Shown piece by piece: positions 1 through 11,186 of a stretch of DNA of 64,000 nucleotides (positions within the stretch are counted from its first letter, which is position 1; each line of letters opens with the position of its first letter). Under the pieces are notes generated by a model, which was given only the letters and a program-made list of their open reading frames with translations, had not been told where the DNA came from and did no database searches. This DNA is from Plasmodiophora brassicae. Taxonomy: Eukaryota; Endomyxa; Phytomyxea; Plasmodiophorida; Plasmodiophoridae. A program made the translations under genes and the position numbers. Location of the stretch: contig JASFAU010000002.1 in NCBI GenBank assembly GCA_039704465.1, positions 1 through 64,000 on the forward strand, given 5' to 3'.

Positions 1-22
1 CGACCGTCTACGACCGCGCCGC

Positions 23-577
23 ATGCCGGATCCGCGCGACCCGACGTTTCGGCTGAGCGATCGCCAGCGACGCTGGCTGGCCGTCCTGGGCACGTTCATC
101 CGCGCCGTTGCCGCCCGCTGCATCCGCGGCGAGTCGCTCGCCATCTCCGCTCAGGGCGTCGCTGCGCTTGCTGGCCTGGACGCGACGCTATGGAACGAGA
201 TCAGCGACGATGAGGACAACGAGAACGCGCGAGTCGCCGTTGAAGTCGCCGAACATGTCCTCGACGACCCTGCACTGGTCGGGTTCCTGGGCGGTGCGGA
301 CATAGCCGGCCCAGAGATCGATGCCGATGCCCGAGTTCGTCGACGCGCCCACCATCTCTCGCCGACGGCGATAATGACGGCCATCGTGATGAGATGTATT
401 GCCAACGCGACCGGGCGACCGGCGGAAGCCGACGCTGGACCCCAGCATGAAGCTCGTGTGCCGCTGCGCCCCGACGCGCCGTCGCCTGCATCGTCGTCCG
501 GCCGTGTCCAGTCGCCACTGGACGGGCACAGTGCGGCCGACATAGAGCGCCGCGCGCGTTCATGGCGCCCGCCGTGA
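23..577 (+). CDS. hypothetical protein, possibly 5'-partial
   Basis: Open frame of 184 codons starting close to the left edge, so the true start may lie outside the window. No family is recognised. The first ~100 residues look protein-like: a predicted helical stretch around FIRAVAARCIRG, then an acidic linker SDDEDNENA and another helical block. The last third is Pro/Ala/Arg-rich and may be intronic or non-coding. Antiparallel frames of similar length exist on the minus strand, as is common in this GC-rich DNA, so the strand choice is not secure. Confidence 0.3.
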   Translation: MPDPRDPTFRLSDRQRRWLAVLGTFIRAVAARCIRGESLAISAQGVAALAGLDATLWNEISDDEDNENARVAVEVAEHVLDDPALVGFLGGADIAGPEIDADARVRRRAHHLSPTAIMTAIVMRCIANATGRPAEADAGPQHEARVPLRPDAPSPASSSGRVQSPLDGHSAADIERRARSWRPP

Positions 578-2585
578 ACGCTGCGCACTCCGCCGATCCT
601 GTCACTCGAGTCAAGCCTGTCCTATTCACGTCCGTTCCCGCCGAGCTCACGACGCTTTAGCTGTATCTGACAAATACAAATAGAAGTTCCTAAAGCCTAA
701 AAAACCCTAGGCGGACATCATAATCGAGGACGTGCCGACGATGGTTCGTGATCTGTATGACCGACTGGGAGACGACCACCCTCAGGCGGAGGAATTGCGA
801 ACACTGTTGAACTCGGCGGCGACGAACGGGAATCGCCAGCCTGCCTCGAAACGACGTCAAGCAAAAGGAGCGCGACGTCAGAGGACTAAACGACCACGGA
901 ATTGACGATATGATGACCGGCCGGCTGGAACATGGTAAAATAGCTGGTCGAAGGTTGCTAACTGTACATAGGCAACGAGGAACAACGACGCGAAAACGGA
1001 AAGGACGTCGATCGGACGCACGGTGCGCGGAGCACCTGCGTGGGCATGGGGCCCGAACCACTGGGCATGGGACTCAGTCTGGGAACATTCAGCAAATTGG
1101 CCACTGAATGGGATCATGTACCAAATGGAAACCAACGGTACGGAACTCGCATATGCATGGGGAAACACTCCACCACAGTCGGATCCTAAAGATTGGACTT
1201 CGGCTAACCCTGGTAGTCAAACGGACGCCAGTCATCGGACCTAAAGATTGGGCTTCGGTGAACCGATATCGGATGGGAACGGAACTAACTACGGATGCAC
1301 ATGGCTGGACGCGGTGTGGGTATTCGTGGTGGTTGCGAGCGGAACTTACTGGACGCAGTAGTGAGCTCACAACCGGCGCTGATGTAGTGTGTTGGACGCA
1401 ACTCACAGAATCAGTGCATGGGGAACTGGAACTGGAATTGGATGGAACCGGGTGCGAATTGGGAACTGTGGGAATTGGAAATGGTGCCTTAATGTCGGCG
1501 TATGACTTGTCGTACACCACATGGGGACGGTTGGATGGATCATTGGGAAATATGGAACGTTTGGTGACTCGCTGGAGTGATTTGGAATGGATGGGTGCCT
1601 GTAACGAGGTGACCACCTCCCACGTGGGGGTGGATGTCGTCAGTATGGCTGAGAACTGTTAGCACTATGCTGACATGGTCCGGCGAATCTGATTCACTCA
1701 ACTCCGTCCTTATTGCGATGAGTCTAATCTCAAGAAACGGGCGTGACCAATCTGAACGCGCACACGAACCAAGTAACGCCTACGTGTCGCACGAATGCAG
1801 CAACGAGCCTACGTATCTCTACGTCTGCATCCAGGTCATGTTCGGAAAAGGGCAGTGTAGACGGTGGAGCAGTACAGCATGCCCTGTCACAGCCAGAGAT
1901 ACCAAGAACAGCATCTAGGAGAGGCAGCCCTAAGACCAGGAGAGTCCGTACGGCATGCGGGAAGGCCGGACGGCACGGGGAGAAGGATCAGGAGATCTGG
2001 GAACGAGGACGCTGACGTTCTCTATACACGATCTACAGCAGGTAAAAGGGCGTCGTCGCTCTTGGGACCTGGGCGCATGGCCGGGTGAACTGATCACGAC
2101 TCGAGATGGAGTCGGTTCTGCTGTGGCCGCGGGCCGACGTTTCTGTCGTGAACGTAGCTCCAGTTTTGATAACTGTCCAGAGCCAGCCGGGCCCTGCGTG
2201 CATGTTTGTCGCCAGGCGAACATGGCAACGAGGTCGAGGAACAGCTCGCTGTGCCGTTGACGGCTGGGATTCAGCAGAAGGCCGCCTCTATGTTGGCACT
2301 GTTTCGGGTTTCTTGTCGGACGGCAGCGTAATAGCGCTGTTGTGGTGGGCATACACGATGATCGCACGGATGCGTCCGATCAATCGACCAAATGGAAGCG
2401 TTGCCTGAGCATGCACGATATGATTCTGGAAAGCAGGCGCATCGCTGCCATACCATGCCTGTGTTTATTGCTGGGTCGACGATGGCATCCAGATGCGGGC
2501 GTTGAGCAACGGAATGTGCCAGGCGGAGGTGGGCGTTCGGCCACCCGGGAACGCCACCCCACGTACGTGTGAGCCGACCGGACGT
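578..2585. other. gene-poor, repeat-like stretch
   Basis: No ORF here shows a recognisable domain, and splicing short frames across GT-AG pairs gave nothing convincing. Base composition is lower in GC than neighbouring genes. Between about 1040 and 1660 the plus strand is dominated by short GGAAC/TGGGAA-like words, giving W- and G-rich meaningless translations. It reads like degenerate tandem sequence or an old mobile-element remnant. Confidence 0.5.
1179..1264 (+). repeat. imperfect direct repeat, two copies 55 bp apart
   Basis: The core CCTAAAGATTGG occurs at about 1184-1195 and again at about 1239-1250, each followed by CTTCGG and then a similar ACC-containing tail. The copies are about 28 nt long with a few mismatches. 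They lie inside the GGAAC-rich stretch and suggest tandem duplication. Confidence 0.7.
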
Positions 2586-2838
2586 CTAGCTCAATCGTTT
2601 GATGAGTTCGCCTTCGAGGACCAACGTCTTTTTCTGTCCAGTTGCAGGCCAGATTTCGATCCATGGTCGTACGGCTACGGTCACGTTGCGTAGATGTCGA
2701 CCAGCGATTAGCGACGTCGACCGCATTTCGAGGTCGGCAACATCGGCCAGGCGTCTGGTCGGGGAACTTAACGCTGCCGGTTACCCCGACAGCGGCCGAC
2801 ACGAGGCCGGCCAAGGAAATGAACAGGGTCCGGCTCAT
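2586..2838 (-). CDS. possible small spliced gene, 68 residues
   Basis: On the minus strand an ATG at 2838 opens a hydrophobic N-terminus (MSRTLFISLAGL). It can be joined through a 46-nt GT-AG intron (2800..2755) to a frame ending at 2586 that contains RHLRNVTVAVRPWIEIW and KKTLVLEGELIKRLS. The spliced length is 69 codons in frame. Without the intron the frame degrades into Arg/Cys-rich text. The intron is short but within the range of this window. No family is recognised, and a chance ORF is a real alternative. Confidence 0.25.
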
Positions 2839-3236
2839 GGGATGGTGTGCGGCGATGATATTTCGGGCAGTTCGGGCGCTCACACGCCGTTGTCGAGGTC
2901 GATCGACTCTGACTTCCTCGGATGGAGGCGCCGCTGTGCCGTGACTCAGCGTCGACGTCGACGGCGTCGGAAGGCAGAGCCGAAATGGGAAACGATTCGT
3001 CTGTGCCATGCCCATCGCACACGCCAAGATCCGGGGTGCTGGCACGTGCCCGGTGTAGAACGGCAAAGGCATGCATCGCTCTAGATACCGCTGAGGCTGA
3101 TCGTGTATATATACTAGGAAAGCATCGATTGTTTCGCGACTAATCACAATTGACACTCTGCGATACGAATGCCACGGCACCTGTCAGCTCGGCAGCGAAT
3201 GCTCCGACTACTTGTCAAGGAAGCAAGTTTAACGTT
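2839..3236. other. no gene seen
   Basis: About 400 bp between the possible small gene and the 3' end of the phosphate transporter. Overlapping frames on both strands carry no recognisable motif. Confidence 0.4.
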
Positions 3237-4553
3237 TTATACGAACAATCGAGCGAAGGTGAGTACGATCAGCGAAAAGGCGGCGGAGGCGGGCAGAGTG
3301 ACGACCCAGGACATTGCGATCTTCTTCAGCGTTTGCTTGTTGACTTTGTCGGCACCCTCGACAAGAGCGAGTCCGGTGATGGCACCGATCAAGCAATGCG
3401 TCGTGCTGACACTAATGCCCAGTATGGATGCGGTCAGTACGGTCAGAGCTGTGGCTAGCTGAGCAGCAAACCCTCTGGAATATGTCAAACGCGTAATGCG
3501 CTCACCAATCGTAGCCATAACCTTGTACCCGTAGGTGCCCAGGCCAAGTACAATGCCGAGACCGCCGGCCACCAGGATCCACAACGGGACCGGATCCGTG
3601 CCATTAGCTGACCCCGTAGTGAATACCTCGACAATGGCGGCGAACGGTCCGATCGAGTTCGACACGTCATTGCTGCCGTGCGCGAACGATACGACACAGG
3701 CCGTCACAATCATCAACCGAATGAACATGGCCTCACATGCCTCCACAGGCGATGCCGCATCTGACGCGATCGAATCGGGCCCGGGGCCAACCAGTTCGAA
3801 CAGGGACCCAGCCGAGTTGCCGGGCTGCATCTTGGCCAGGGCCACAACCAGAACGAAGACGACCAGCGAAGCGACCAGACAGGCGGCGGGCTTCAGGCGC
3901 AATACAGCAGGACCCGCAGCCGTCAGGAACCCGGTCAGCGTACTCAGGGTGAAGGCCCAAAAGTACGGGATCATGATCGATGCCGCTCGGGTTGGCCTGG
4001 GATCCCTGCAACCGCACCAGATGTCAGAAATAGAGAATCAGACAGCAGGGACAAAGCGGACGGACATGAGGATGCCTCGGTGAATGGTGCTGAAGACGGC
4101 GTAGGCGATGACGGCGCCGAGGAGCGGCGATACGACCCAGGAGACGACAATGGTCGACAATATGCCGACATTTAATGCGGATGGGCAGACGACCAGGCCT
4201 AGACCGACCAGCGACCCGATCATCGAGTGCGATGTAGAGACGGGCAACGCGTAGATGGTGGCGATGAGGAGCCACAGAAACGCGCCGGCCAGTGTGCAGA
4301 ACATGACCAGGCAGTATATGAACGCGGATCCAGCCTCATCGGGTGCGATGATGCCTTTTGAAATGGTTGTCGCCACATCGCCGCCCAGCAATGCGCCCGA
4401 GAATTCGCAAACGGCCCCGATCAGAATCGCCTGACGTACCGTGATGGCCTTGGATCCAACAGCGGTGCCCAGCGCATTAGACACGTCCTGCGCGCCGATG
4501 GCCCATGCCATACAGAGCGCAACGACGCCCGACAGGGCCAGCAGGACCAGCAT
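3237..4553 (-). CDS. PiT-family inorganic phosphate transporter (SLC20/Pho4)
   Basis: Integral membrane importer of inorganic phosphate, in this family usually Na+- or H+-coupled. Two exons: 4553..4066 and 4005..3237, split by a 60-nt intron. The ATG spliced across this boundary keeps frame. Both PiT signatures are present: GAQDVSNALGTAVGS near the N-terminus and AHGSNDVSNSIGP in the second half, the hallmark inverted duplication. Hydrophobic helices surround each, and STSHSMIGSLVG and STTHCLIGAITG repeat the symmetry. The central loop is short compared with animal SLC20. The start sits only about 20 residues before the first signature, as in many family members, though an upstream exon cannot be excluded. 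It runs convergent with nothing and divergent from the Ser-rich gene to its right. Confidence 0.93.
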
Positions 4554-4946
4554 CGGGCCAGGGGATCGGGCCCAGGTCCCGCGCGCTCAGAATCAGATCA
4601 ACTGAACAGGCAGCGCAATGCGCGGACCCGGACGCGGCCACCCACACACACACACACACGTCATCTGAATAGGTATGTCGTCACACACCAGGCCGTGAAC
4701 CGCAACCCGCTACTGGTCTCTATAGTCGGTCCATTCGAGACCAACATATGGAATCACGAACGCAGGGGCACGAAGCTGCGTTCGAGGCGTTGGGGATCGG
4801 GGGAAGGGGGCGGCGCCCACCCGCGACCGACTCAGTGTCAGCGACGGACCCGAGCTGCAGCGGCCAAAAAGCCCGCACCGGCGGAAAGTGCGCCACACAA
4901 CGGCGCAGGTCACCTGCACTGATCCAGCTCGCTAACGGGCGGGCCG
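4554..4946. promoter_or_regulatory. divergent intergenic region
   Basis: About 390 bp between the divergently transcribed transporter and Ser-rich genes, so it probably holds both promoters. It contains a CA microsatellite. No TATA-like or other element could be assigned. Confidence 0.35.
4643..4659 (+). repeat. (CA)n microsatellite
   Basis: An uninterrupted CA dinucleotide tract of about 17 nt, upstream of the phosphate transporter start. Confidence 0.9.
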
Positions 4947-6845
4947 ATGGACGGTCGGCGTCGCCTCTACGTGCATTATGGGGCGTCGCGCAAGTTCGTC
5001 CAGGTCGTCCACAAGGGCGACACGGTGACGGACCTCTGCTGGACGATCGCGTCCAAGGCCGCCGTCCTATACGGGGAATCTGCGCGAGGCAGCTGCGTTC
5101 GCGCTATCCGTGATCGCCATGGGTTCGACGTTGATCCTGACGATATCGTGTCCGACCTGTTTCAAGACGGCGATCACGTCTACGTCCACGACGACTGTTT
5201 GGCTGTCCGCGTGGCGGACGGTTTGCCCAGGAAACGCCTGAAATGTGACAGCCAACGACATGGTGCCCCTGATACAGCGGGACGTCTCGCCGCGTCGGAA
5301 AGGGCATCGTCAACCCACAGTGCCTTGGCGCGGGATTCAGCGCAACTCGACCCGAGGGATATGTCACCTGTGTCTGCGCCTGCATTGCATGAGCGGCGCG
5401 CTGCCCAGTCCGACTCCCCTGCTGATCAGTTGCCATATATGCAACCGTTGCCAGCCGCCGTCCCTGTTCCTTCGTTCGATGTCCCCTCTGGCAACACCAT
5501 CGCCAATCGGAGCGTCGTTGATGATGTCGTCACTGGTACGGGCACCAAGCAGAATGTTATGGATAAGGATGACGTGGGCGAACGCGACGTTGACCATCAT
5601 GGCACTTCGAACGTCGACATGGACAATCGGGAGGATGATAGTGACGACGAGGACGATGATAACGACAACAGCGATGTCGAAGAAGACGTTGCAAGCGACG
5701 ACGAAGAGGAGCAGAAGGGCATACAGGACAGGTCGCAGGATGGCGACGAAGACGACAGCGTCGAAATCATCGAAGATCGGGAACCCGTGTCACCACCTGC
5801 TTCGCCTATGACGCCTACGAGACCCTGCACGTCGGTGGACTCGGTTTCGGATGCGCATATCGTCGATGGCGGATATGCCCGCGCCGATGCTGATGCGGCC
5901 AGCCAGACGGACACGTCTGATGATGACAGCAGCACCGTATCGTCGTCCAGCGCATTGTCTTCATCGCCTGTCGAGGAGAGTGGTGATGATCAAAGCCGCT
6001 GTGACACCGACCACGCCAGCGGGCTCGCGTCAAGGTCGATGATGAGCTGTCCTAACGATGAGGGTGTACCAGTCTCTGATATCGCCGTCGATCCCGATAA
6101 CGACTCGTCATCGTCGTCGTCATCATCCAGCGACAGCTGTAGCAGTGGCGACGACGATTCGGACAGCGACGTGGACGAAGACGAGGGCGTGCGGCCGCCT
6201 TCTGACAACGGCCAGGGCGCTGACGCGGGATCGGCACCTAGGGCAGACCGTGAGCAAGTTGGGAAGGCGGGTTCATCAACGGCGAATACGTCTGGGAGTG
6301 ACAGCGATTCGTCGTCGTCGTCGTCGTCATCGTCGAGTAGCGGACATGACAGTGGCCCCGTGGAGAGCGCTCAAGCGGGTGGATCCCCTGTGGAATTCGG
6401 CGAGTTTCGCGCCCTGGTGAACAAGAAGGCACAGGGCCCGCGCCAGTCGACGTCAGCTGCAGGTGCCACGCTAGTCGCGTCCCTGGCGCGAGGCACGGGG
6501 ACGCACAAGGCACTCGTTCACGCCGACTACCGATCATCAGCAGCCCCCGCGACGTCACCAAAGCAGCAGCCATCGTCGTCCTCGTCCTCGTCTTCGTCGG
6601 CCTCATCGGGTGCGACTGATGCTGGCGGTCAGCAGCAGCAGCCAGGCTCGCCTGCTCCTCAGCCGATGCGCCAGTCTGTGAATCTAGCGTTCCAGGCACT
6701 CGCCGCCGTTGCGGCGCCGGACGCAGCAAACAGCAGCGGGCAGCGAGCGACACGCAGGAACAGACATCGTCCCAAGCAACGCGCCGTGCCAGCGGACAAG
6801 ACAACGATTGCATCCGTGCTTAACGCCAGAACAGCCGCAAAGTAG
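4947..6845 (+). CDS. acidic Ser-rich protein with ubiquitin-like N-terminal domain
   Basis: A single-exon frame of 632 residues. Residues 1-90 form a compact domain with beta-strand/helix alternation typical of a ubiquitin-like fold: RLYVHYGASRKFVQV, a helix around TDLCWTIASKAAVLYG, then GFDVDPDDIVSDLFQDGDHVYV. A basic patch PRKRLK follows and could be a nuclear signal. Residues ~190-480 are Asp/Glu- and Ser-rich with runs of D/E and several poly-Ser blocks. The tail is basic (RRNRHRPKQR). This layout resembles coilin or Nopp140-like scaffolds, but I cannot assign it to either. The same N-terminal module recurs in the gene at 41748-42665. The acidic tail is low complexity and evolves fast, so only the N-terminus is useful for homology. 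Confidence 0.8.
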   Translation: MDGRRRLYVHYGASRKFVQVVHKGDTVTDLCWTIASKAAVLYGESARGSCVRAIRDRHGFDVDPDDIVSDLFQDGDHVYVHDDCLAVRVADGLPRKRLKCDSQRHGAPDTAGRLAASERASSTHSALARDSAQLDPRDMSPVSAPALHERRAAQSDSPADQLPYMQPLPAAVPVPSFDVPSGNTIANRSVVDDVVTGTGTKQNVMDKDDVGERDVDHHGTSNVDMDNREDDSDDEDDDNDNSDVEEDVASDDEEEQKGIQDRSQDGDEDDSVEIIEDREPVSPPASPMTPTRPCTSVDSVSDAHIVDGGYARADADAASQTDTSDDDSSTVSSSSALSSSPVEESGDDQSRCDTDHASGLASRSMMSCPNDEGVPVSDIAVDPDNDSSSSSSSSSDSCSSGDDDSDSDVDEDEGVRPPSDNGQGADAGSAPRADREQVGKAGSSTANTSGSDSDSSSSSSSSSSSGHDSGPVESAQAGGSPVEFGEFRALVNKKAQGPRQSTSAAGATLVASLARGTGTHKALVHADYRSSAAPATSPKQQPSSSSSSSSSASSGATDAGGQQQQPGSPAPQPMRQSVNLAFQALAAVAAPDAANSSGQRATRRNRHRPKQRAVPADKTTIASVLNARTAAK

Positions 6846-6903
6846 AACCAGCCGTTGTCGAGATAAACCAGTCGGCCTGGGTGCTATGTATTGGCGGGAA
6901 CGA

Positions 6904-7812
6904 TCACCGCCGATCGTCGTCCTTGATGAAGGGTATGCCACAGGGTACCCGCTTCTTGTACTGGTCGTACTCCCTGCCGAAGAATATGCTCAGGTAGTGC
7001 TCCTCGTACGGGATACGCGCCCTGAAGAAATGCCATGCGAACACGGCGAAGGCGACGGTGCAGATCGGGTTGCCCAGGACGATCTGCGTCCCGATGCTCC
7101 AGTAGAAGAACCCGACGTACGACGGGTGACGCACCATGCTGTGCAGGCGAGGTCAGGTCCGGTGTCCGTTGTCGTGCGACGAGCGTCGGACGGGCGATAC
7201 GTACGAGTAGATGCCTGTCTGGACGAGCTTGTGGTCGGCGGCGCGCTGAGTCGCGATGACGTGCGCGAAGTTGCGCCCGGCCTGGCACATGGCAATCGTC
7301 CGCATCGCCTGGGCCAGAACGCAGACGGTCAGACCGACCAGTGGCCAGAGCCAGTGCAACTTCCAGGTCGGCCACGACAGGCCGTACGACTCGAGCAGGA
7401 ACTCGGCAACGGCCAGGGCGTGTGCGCCGCCGTACTCCCAGCTATGGTTCAGCATGGACGCTGTACACATTCGACAGCGTCAGGCGTCTGTGCATTCACA
7501 CGGGGCCCGCTGATGAGCATTACAGTCGAAGCTGAACGTATGGGGCTGGTAGATGGCGGTGACGGCGAACTCGGCCGTGTGGAACAGGGACAGCAGGGCG
7601 ACATAGATGCCGAACGGGCGATACCGAGCACCGGCGCCGACAAGGATGCAGCAGGCCAGGCCGGTGGACAGGCCCAGGACGTACCCGGCCAAACCGAGGT
7701 CGGCAGGTTCCCTCGATCCGGACAACCTCGACGCCCACCAGCGCCATCTGGCCAGCCAGCCCCGGTCGGCCACCGCCGCCTCGCGATGCGCGTCCACGCA
7801 CGCCGCGTCCAT
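6904..7812 (-). CDS. protein-S-isoprenylcysteine O-methyltransferase (ICMT)
   Basis: ER membrane enzyme that uses S-adenosylmethionine to methylate the exposed carboxyl of prenylated CaaX proteins such as Ras/Rho. Three exons (7812..7524, 7460..7205, 7138..6904) with introns of 63 and 66 nt give 259 residues, close to the ~280 of family members. The diagnostic C-terminal block is intact: RHPSYVGFFYWSIGTQ, NPICTVAFAVFAWHFF, EEHYL, and YKKRVPCGIPFIK. Spliced junctions restore SSMLNHSWEY and GIYSMVRHPSYVG. The N-terminal start at MDAACVDAH is a choice; a longer in-frame start lies at 7992. The gene diverges from the AGC kinase to its right. Confidence 0.93.
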
Positions 7813-8077
7813 TGCCTGAGCACCGACCGTGGCCTCCGTTGCCGGGGTCGCCGACCCCCCATTGCCGCATGCGATGACTGGCGCCCGCCGCCTGCTGCAT
7901 TCGCCTGGGCGATCCACGAGCCGTGGGCCCCGACCCGTGTCGGCTCTGTTCGACAGGGACCCGCCTACAGTGATGACGTCATCGTCGCCCATATAAGTTG
8001 GGCAGGCCTCCACAGCAAACCCCGACCCGCAGTACCCAGCGGGCGTTCCTGCGCAACGTGGACGCACAAGGACCCGT

Positions 8078-9685
8078 GTGATACTGGACGGAGCCGCCGC
8101 CGGCGATGCGCCGCGGTGCAGGCTGCACGCCGCCGACGGTTCTATTTTTGTCCTGGTTGCCGTTTGTAGTCACGGGAAAGTGCGCAACGTCGGCGAGCGC
8201 GCGTTCCAGCAGGGTATTTTTGCGTCGCTCGACAGCCTCCGACCGGCCCTGCCCAACCGCACCGATTCAACGCAGGTATCCAGAGCGCGCGCGTGGCTCT
8301 GCGGGGCAGACGCTTCCGACCCGGCCAGACGTGCAGGCTGCAGCGCCTTAGTGATGGGGCTCACCTGGCCCAAGGCCTGGCGCCATCGCACGTCGTCGCC
8401 GGGGAAGGCGCAGGCGGGGCGCCGGCGCACGAGCAAGGACGATTTCCTGGTCGGGCAGCGCCGCCGCACGGAGCAGCCCGACCCGCCTGGCAAAGTGTCT
8501 GTCGACGATTTCGAATTACTGTCCGTCATCGGCAAGGGATCGTTCGCCAAGGTCCTGCAGGTTCGCAAGGTCGACACTGGCAAGATCTACGCCATGAAGG
8601 TAACGCGTCGCGCCCGGTTGCCTGAGGGTCGCACACGAACCCAGACTGACCTGAGTGGGTGTGCCCAGATCCTTAACAAGCGCCAGATCGTGCAGCGGCG
8701 CCAGGTGGCGCACACGCGTACTGAGCGGAACGTGCTGGCGGATGTCGTCAAGGGGCACCCGTTCCTGGTCACCCTTCGCTACGCGTTCCAGACGCCCGCC
8801 AAACTCTACCTCGTCCTGGACTATGTCAACGGCGGCGAGCTGTTCTACTGGTTGAAACTGGAAGGTCGATTCCAGGAGGATCGCGCCTGTTTCTACGCCG
8901 CCCAGATCGTCCTGGCGCTGGAGCACCTCCACCTGCAGGGCATCATTTACCGCGACCTGAAACCGGAGAATATCCTTCTCGACCGGCGTGGGTACCTTCG
9001 CGTCACCGATTTCGGTCTGTCGAAGGTGCTGGAGCCCGGCGAGAAGACGTACTCGTTTGTTGGGGTAGGACCCACGTCCGCGGGCTGTTCATCGCTGCAA
9101 ATGTCCCTAACGGTCGTACTGTGTTAGACGTCGGAATACCTGAGCCCCGAAGTTCTGCTCGGTCGCGGGTATACACATGCGGTGGACTGGTGGAGCCTGG
9201 GGACCCTGCTCTTCGAAATGATGGCCGGCCTGCCCCCGTTCTATTCCAAGTCGACCAACGTCATGTACGATCAGATCCTGCATGGCGACATCCAGTTCCC
9301 GAAACAGTTTTCCCCGGACGCTGTTGACCTGTTGAAGGGCCTGCTGGAACGCGACCCGGACAAGCGCCTGGGGCATGACGGCGCCCAGGCCATCAAGGCG
9401 CATCCGTTCTTCGCGTCGATCGACTGGGCGGCGCTCTACGCCAAGGAACTTCCGGCGCCGTTCAAGCCGCCTGCCTGCAACGATCTCGACACGACCAACA
9501 TCGACCGCGAGTTCACCATGGAGCGCCCGTGCGATTCCCCCTGCGACTGGCGGCCGCTCGGGCGGGCCAATTCCACATCCGACCCGTCGTCGAACAACTA
9601 CCTGTTCGACGGCTTCACCTATGCTGAACATGGACTGGAAGGTGGCCCCAAGCGACCCATCAGTGCCTCCCTACCTGACCGATAA
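8078..9685 (+). CDS. AGC-family protein kinase (S6K/AKT/SGK-like)
   Basis: Serine/threonine kinase of the growth-signalling AGC class. Exons 8078..8599, 8669..9064, 9128..9685; introns 69 and 63 nt. Kinase landmarks are in order: glycine loop GKGSFAKV, lysine in IYAMK, YRDLKPEN, DFG, activation segment SFVGTSEYLSPE (restored by splicing), and VDWWSLG. The C-tail has a turn motif RPCDSPCDW and a hydrophobic motif FDGFTY, matching the S6K/SGK/AKT arrangement that is activated through PDK1 and TORC kinases. No PH or PX domain is seen at the N-terminus. Start uncertain: ATG at 8078 or 8354. The first intron is a multiple of three with no stop, so retention would insert 23 residues after the catalytic lysine. 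Confidence 0.92.
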
Positions 9686-9758
9686 CGATACAACCTTATT
9701 ATTCTGTCGCTACGGCTGTGGATCCTCTCGGCCTGGGATACATACCGGCCCGCCGTGC

Positions 9759-10930
9759 TCATTGCTCCAGGAAAGCCATAGAGCGCTCCCTTTCCCGGTG
9801 ACCTTGTCTGGCCCGTTCGAGTTCGTCGAGAGCGCGCCTGATGCGATCCGGAACGGGAACGGCAGATCGGGTTGCACTGAGCGCTCGTTTCCACGTGCCT
9901 GATCCGACCGTCCCGCTGAACAGGTTCAGCAGCGGCATGATGAGCGGGACAACGCCTCCCCGCCGCGTCGCGCTCGACTTCAACTCCATGTCCACGAACT
10001 CAACGTAGTCGAGAACCACACGAACCCGACCCTCAACGTCATCGCTGGCATGTTGGTTGCTGGTACGCCGCCACCTTCTCAACTGGTACGGGTCGTCGCG
10101 AACGCTCCTGCCGATCATGACGCCGTCCATATTGGCGTTGGCATGCGCTATGACGTGATCGTCCGTCAGATGCAGGCCGCCGTTGATGACGATCTGCAGG
10201 TCGGGGAAGGCGCGTTTCAGCCTGTGGACGACGTCGTAGCGTAGCGGCGGGATCGACCGATTGTCTTTGGGCGTGCGATTCAGCAGGGCAGTTCGGGCAT
10301 GCACGACGAACCGCTGAACCCGGGCGCGACTGTGCACACGATCCACGAACGAGTGGATGAAGTCGTACGAGTCAAACTGGTCGACCCCGATCCGGCACTT
10401 GATCGATAGAGGAACATCGACGCATGACGCCACCGTCTTGACAGTGTCGGCTACGTTGTCGTCCAGCATCATGGCCGCCCCGAACCGACCCGACTGAACC
10501 GCTACCGATGGGCTGTATGACGATCGGCGTGTCAGTGACCGGCGCGTACCAGCGGCTGGACGCCCACGCTCAGGTCATTTACCAGCCGAGGTTTAGGTTG
10601 ATTTCAGGGAACCGCCCAGTTTCCTGGCAGTGCTGGGCGGCTCGACAGAGGAGATCAGGGTCGGACCCACCGAGCTGGACCACGACTGGATCGTCGTCCG
10701 GCGTGCGGCGAAGCAGTCGGGCGCGACCCGCGGAATCGGCTTCAACGAGAGCGCGAGCGCCGATCATTTCCGTGTACAGAACAGCGTCAGGATTCAGCAG
10801 GCGGCACAGGTGACGGAACGGCGCCGTCGTCACCTGCAGCAGAGCACGTGCGGTCAGTCGTTGCTCGACGGCAGCTCTGTGCAACAACGCGAACCTTCAT
10901 CATGGGCGCGACATGGACCGGCAGCGTCAT
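9759..10930 (-). CDS. tRNA-dihydrouridine synthase, DusA type
   Basis: FMN-dependent enzyme reducing specific uridines in the tRNA D-loop. Exons 10930..10895, 10833..10583, 10512..9759 with introns of 61 and 70 nt give 346 residues, the size of bacterial and plant DusA. Motifs: VAPMMK followed by RHLCRLLNPDAVLYTEM, PVVVQLGGSDP, INLNLGCPS at a splice junction (the catalytic Cys lies in GCPS), QSGRFGA, LSIKCRIGVDQFDSY, FVVHARTALL, NRSIPPLRYD, IVINGG, DGVMIGR. The short N-terminus fits DusA, which starts just before APMM. DusA in eukaryotes is found mainly in plastid-bearing and some protist lineages, whereas Dus1-4 are the usual cytosolic set, so its compartment is worth noting. Confidence 0.92.
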
Positions 10931-11186
10931 CTTACAGGCAGACGATGCACGTGGACAACCAGCATGGGCCTCCCGTGTGGACGCGTTGGTGTGTGACAGA
11001 TCGCTCTGCAGGTGGCGGACGGCGGCCGAAACCCCGTCACGGCCCACGCGGCGTTCAAGGTGTGCCTAGTGGCATTGCCTGACCCACGTGACGCTGGACA
11101 ATGTCAATGCGACAAACAAGCGAGCGTTAGCGTCAAGCAAGTAGAAACACAGTGACATGACGGTGTATGCATCAGCGGACGTCCTC

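Noticed and set aside
690..720. AAAACCCTAG as telomere repeat
   Set aside because: A single occurrence, not a tandem array.
2380..3180. 266-codon minus-strand frame
   Set aside because: Composition is random-like. Only a short stretch around 2838 looks protein-like, and that works better as a spliced small gene.
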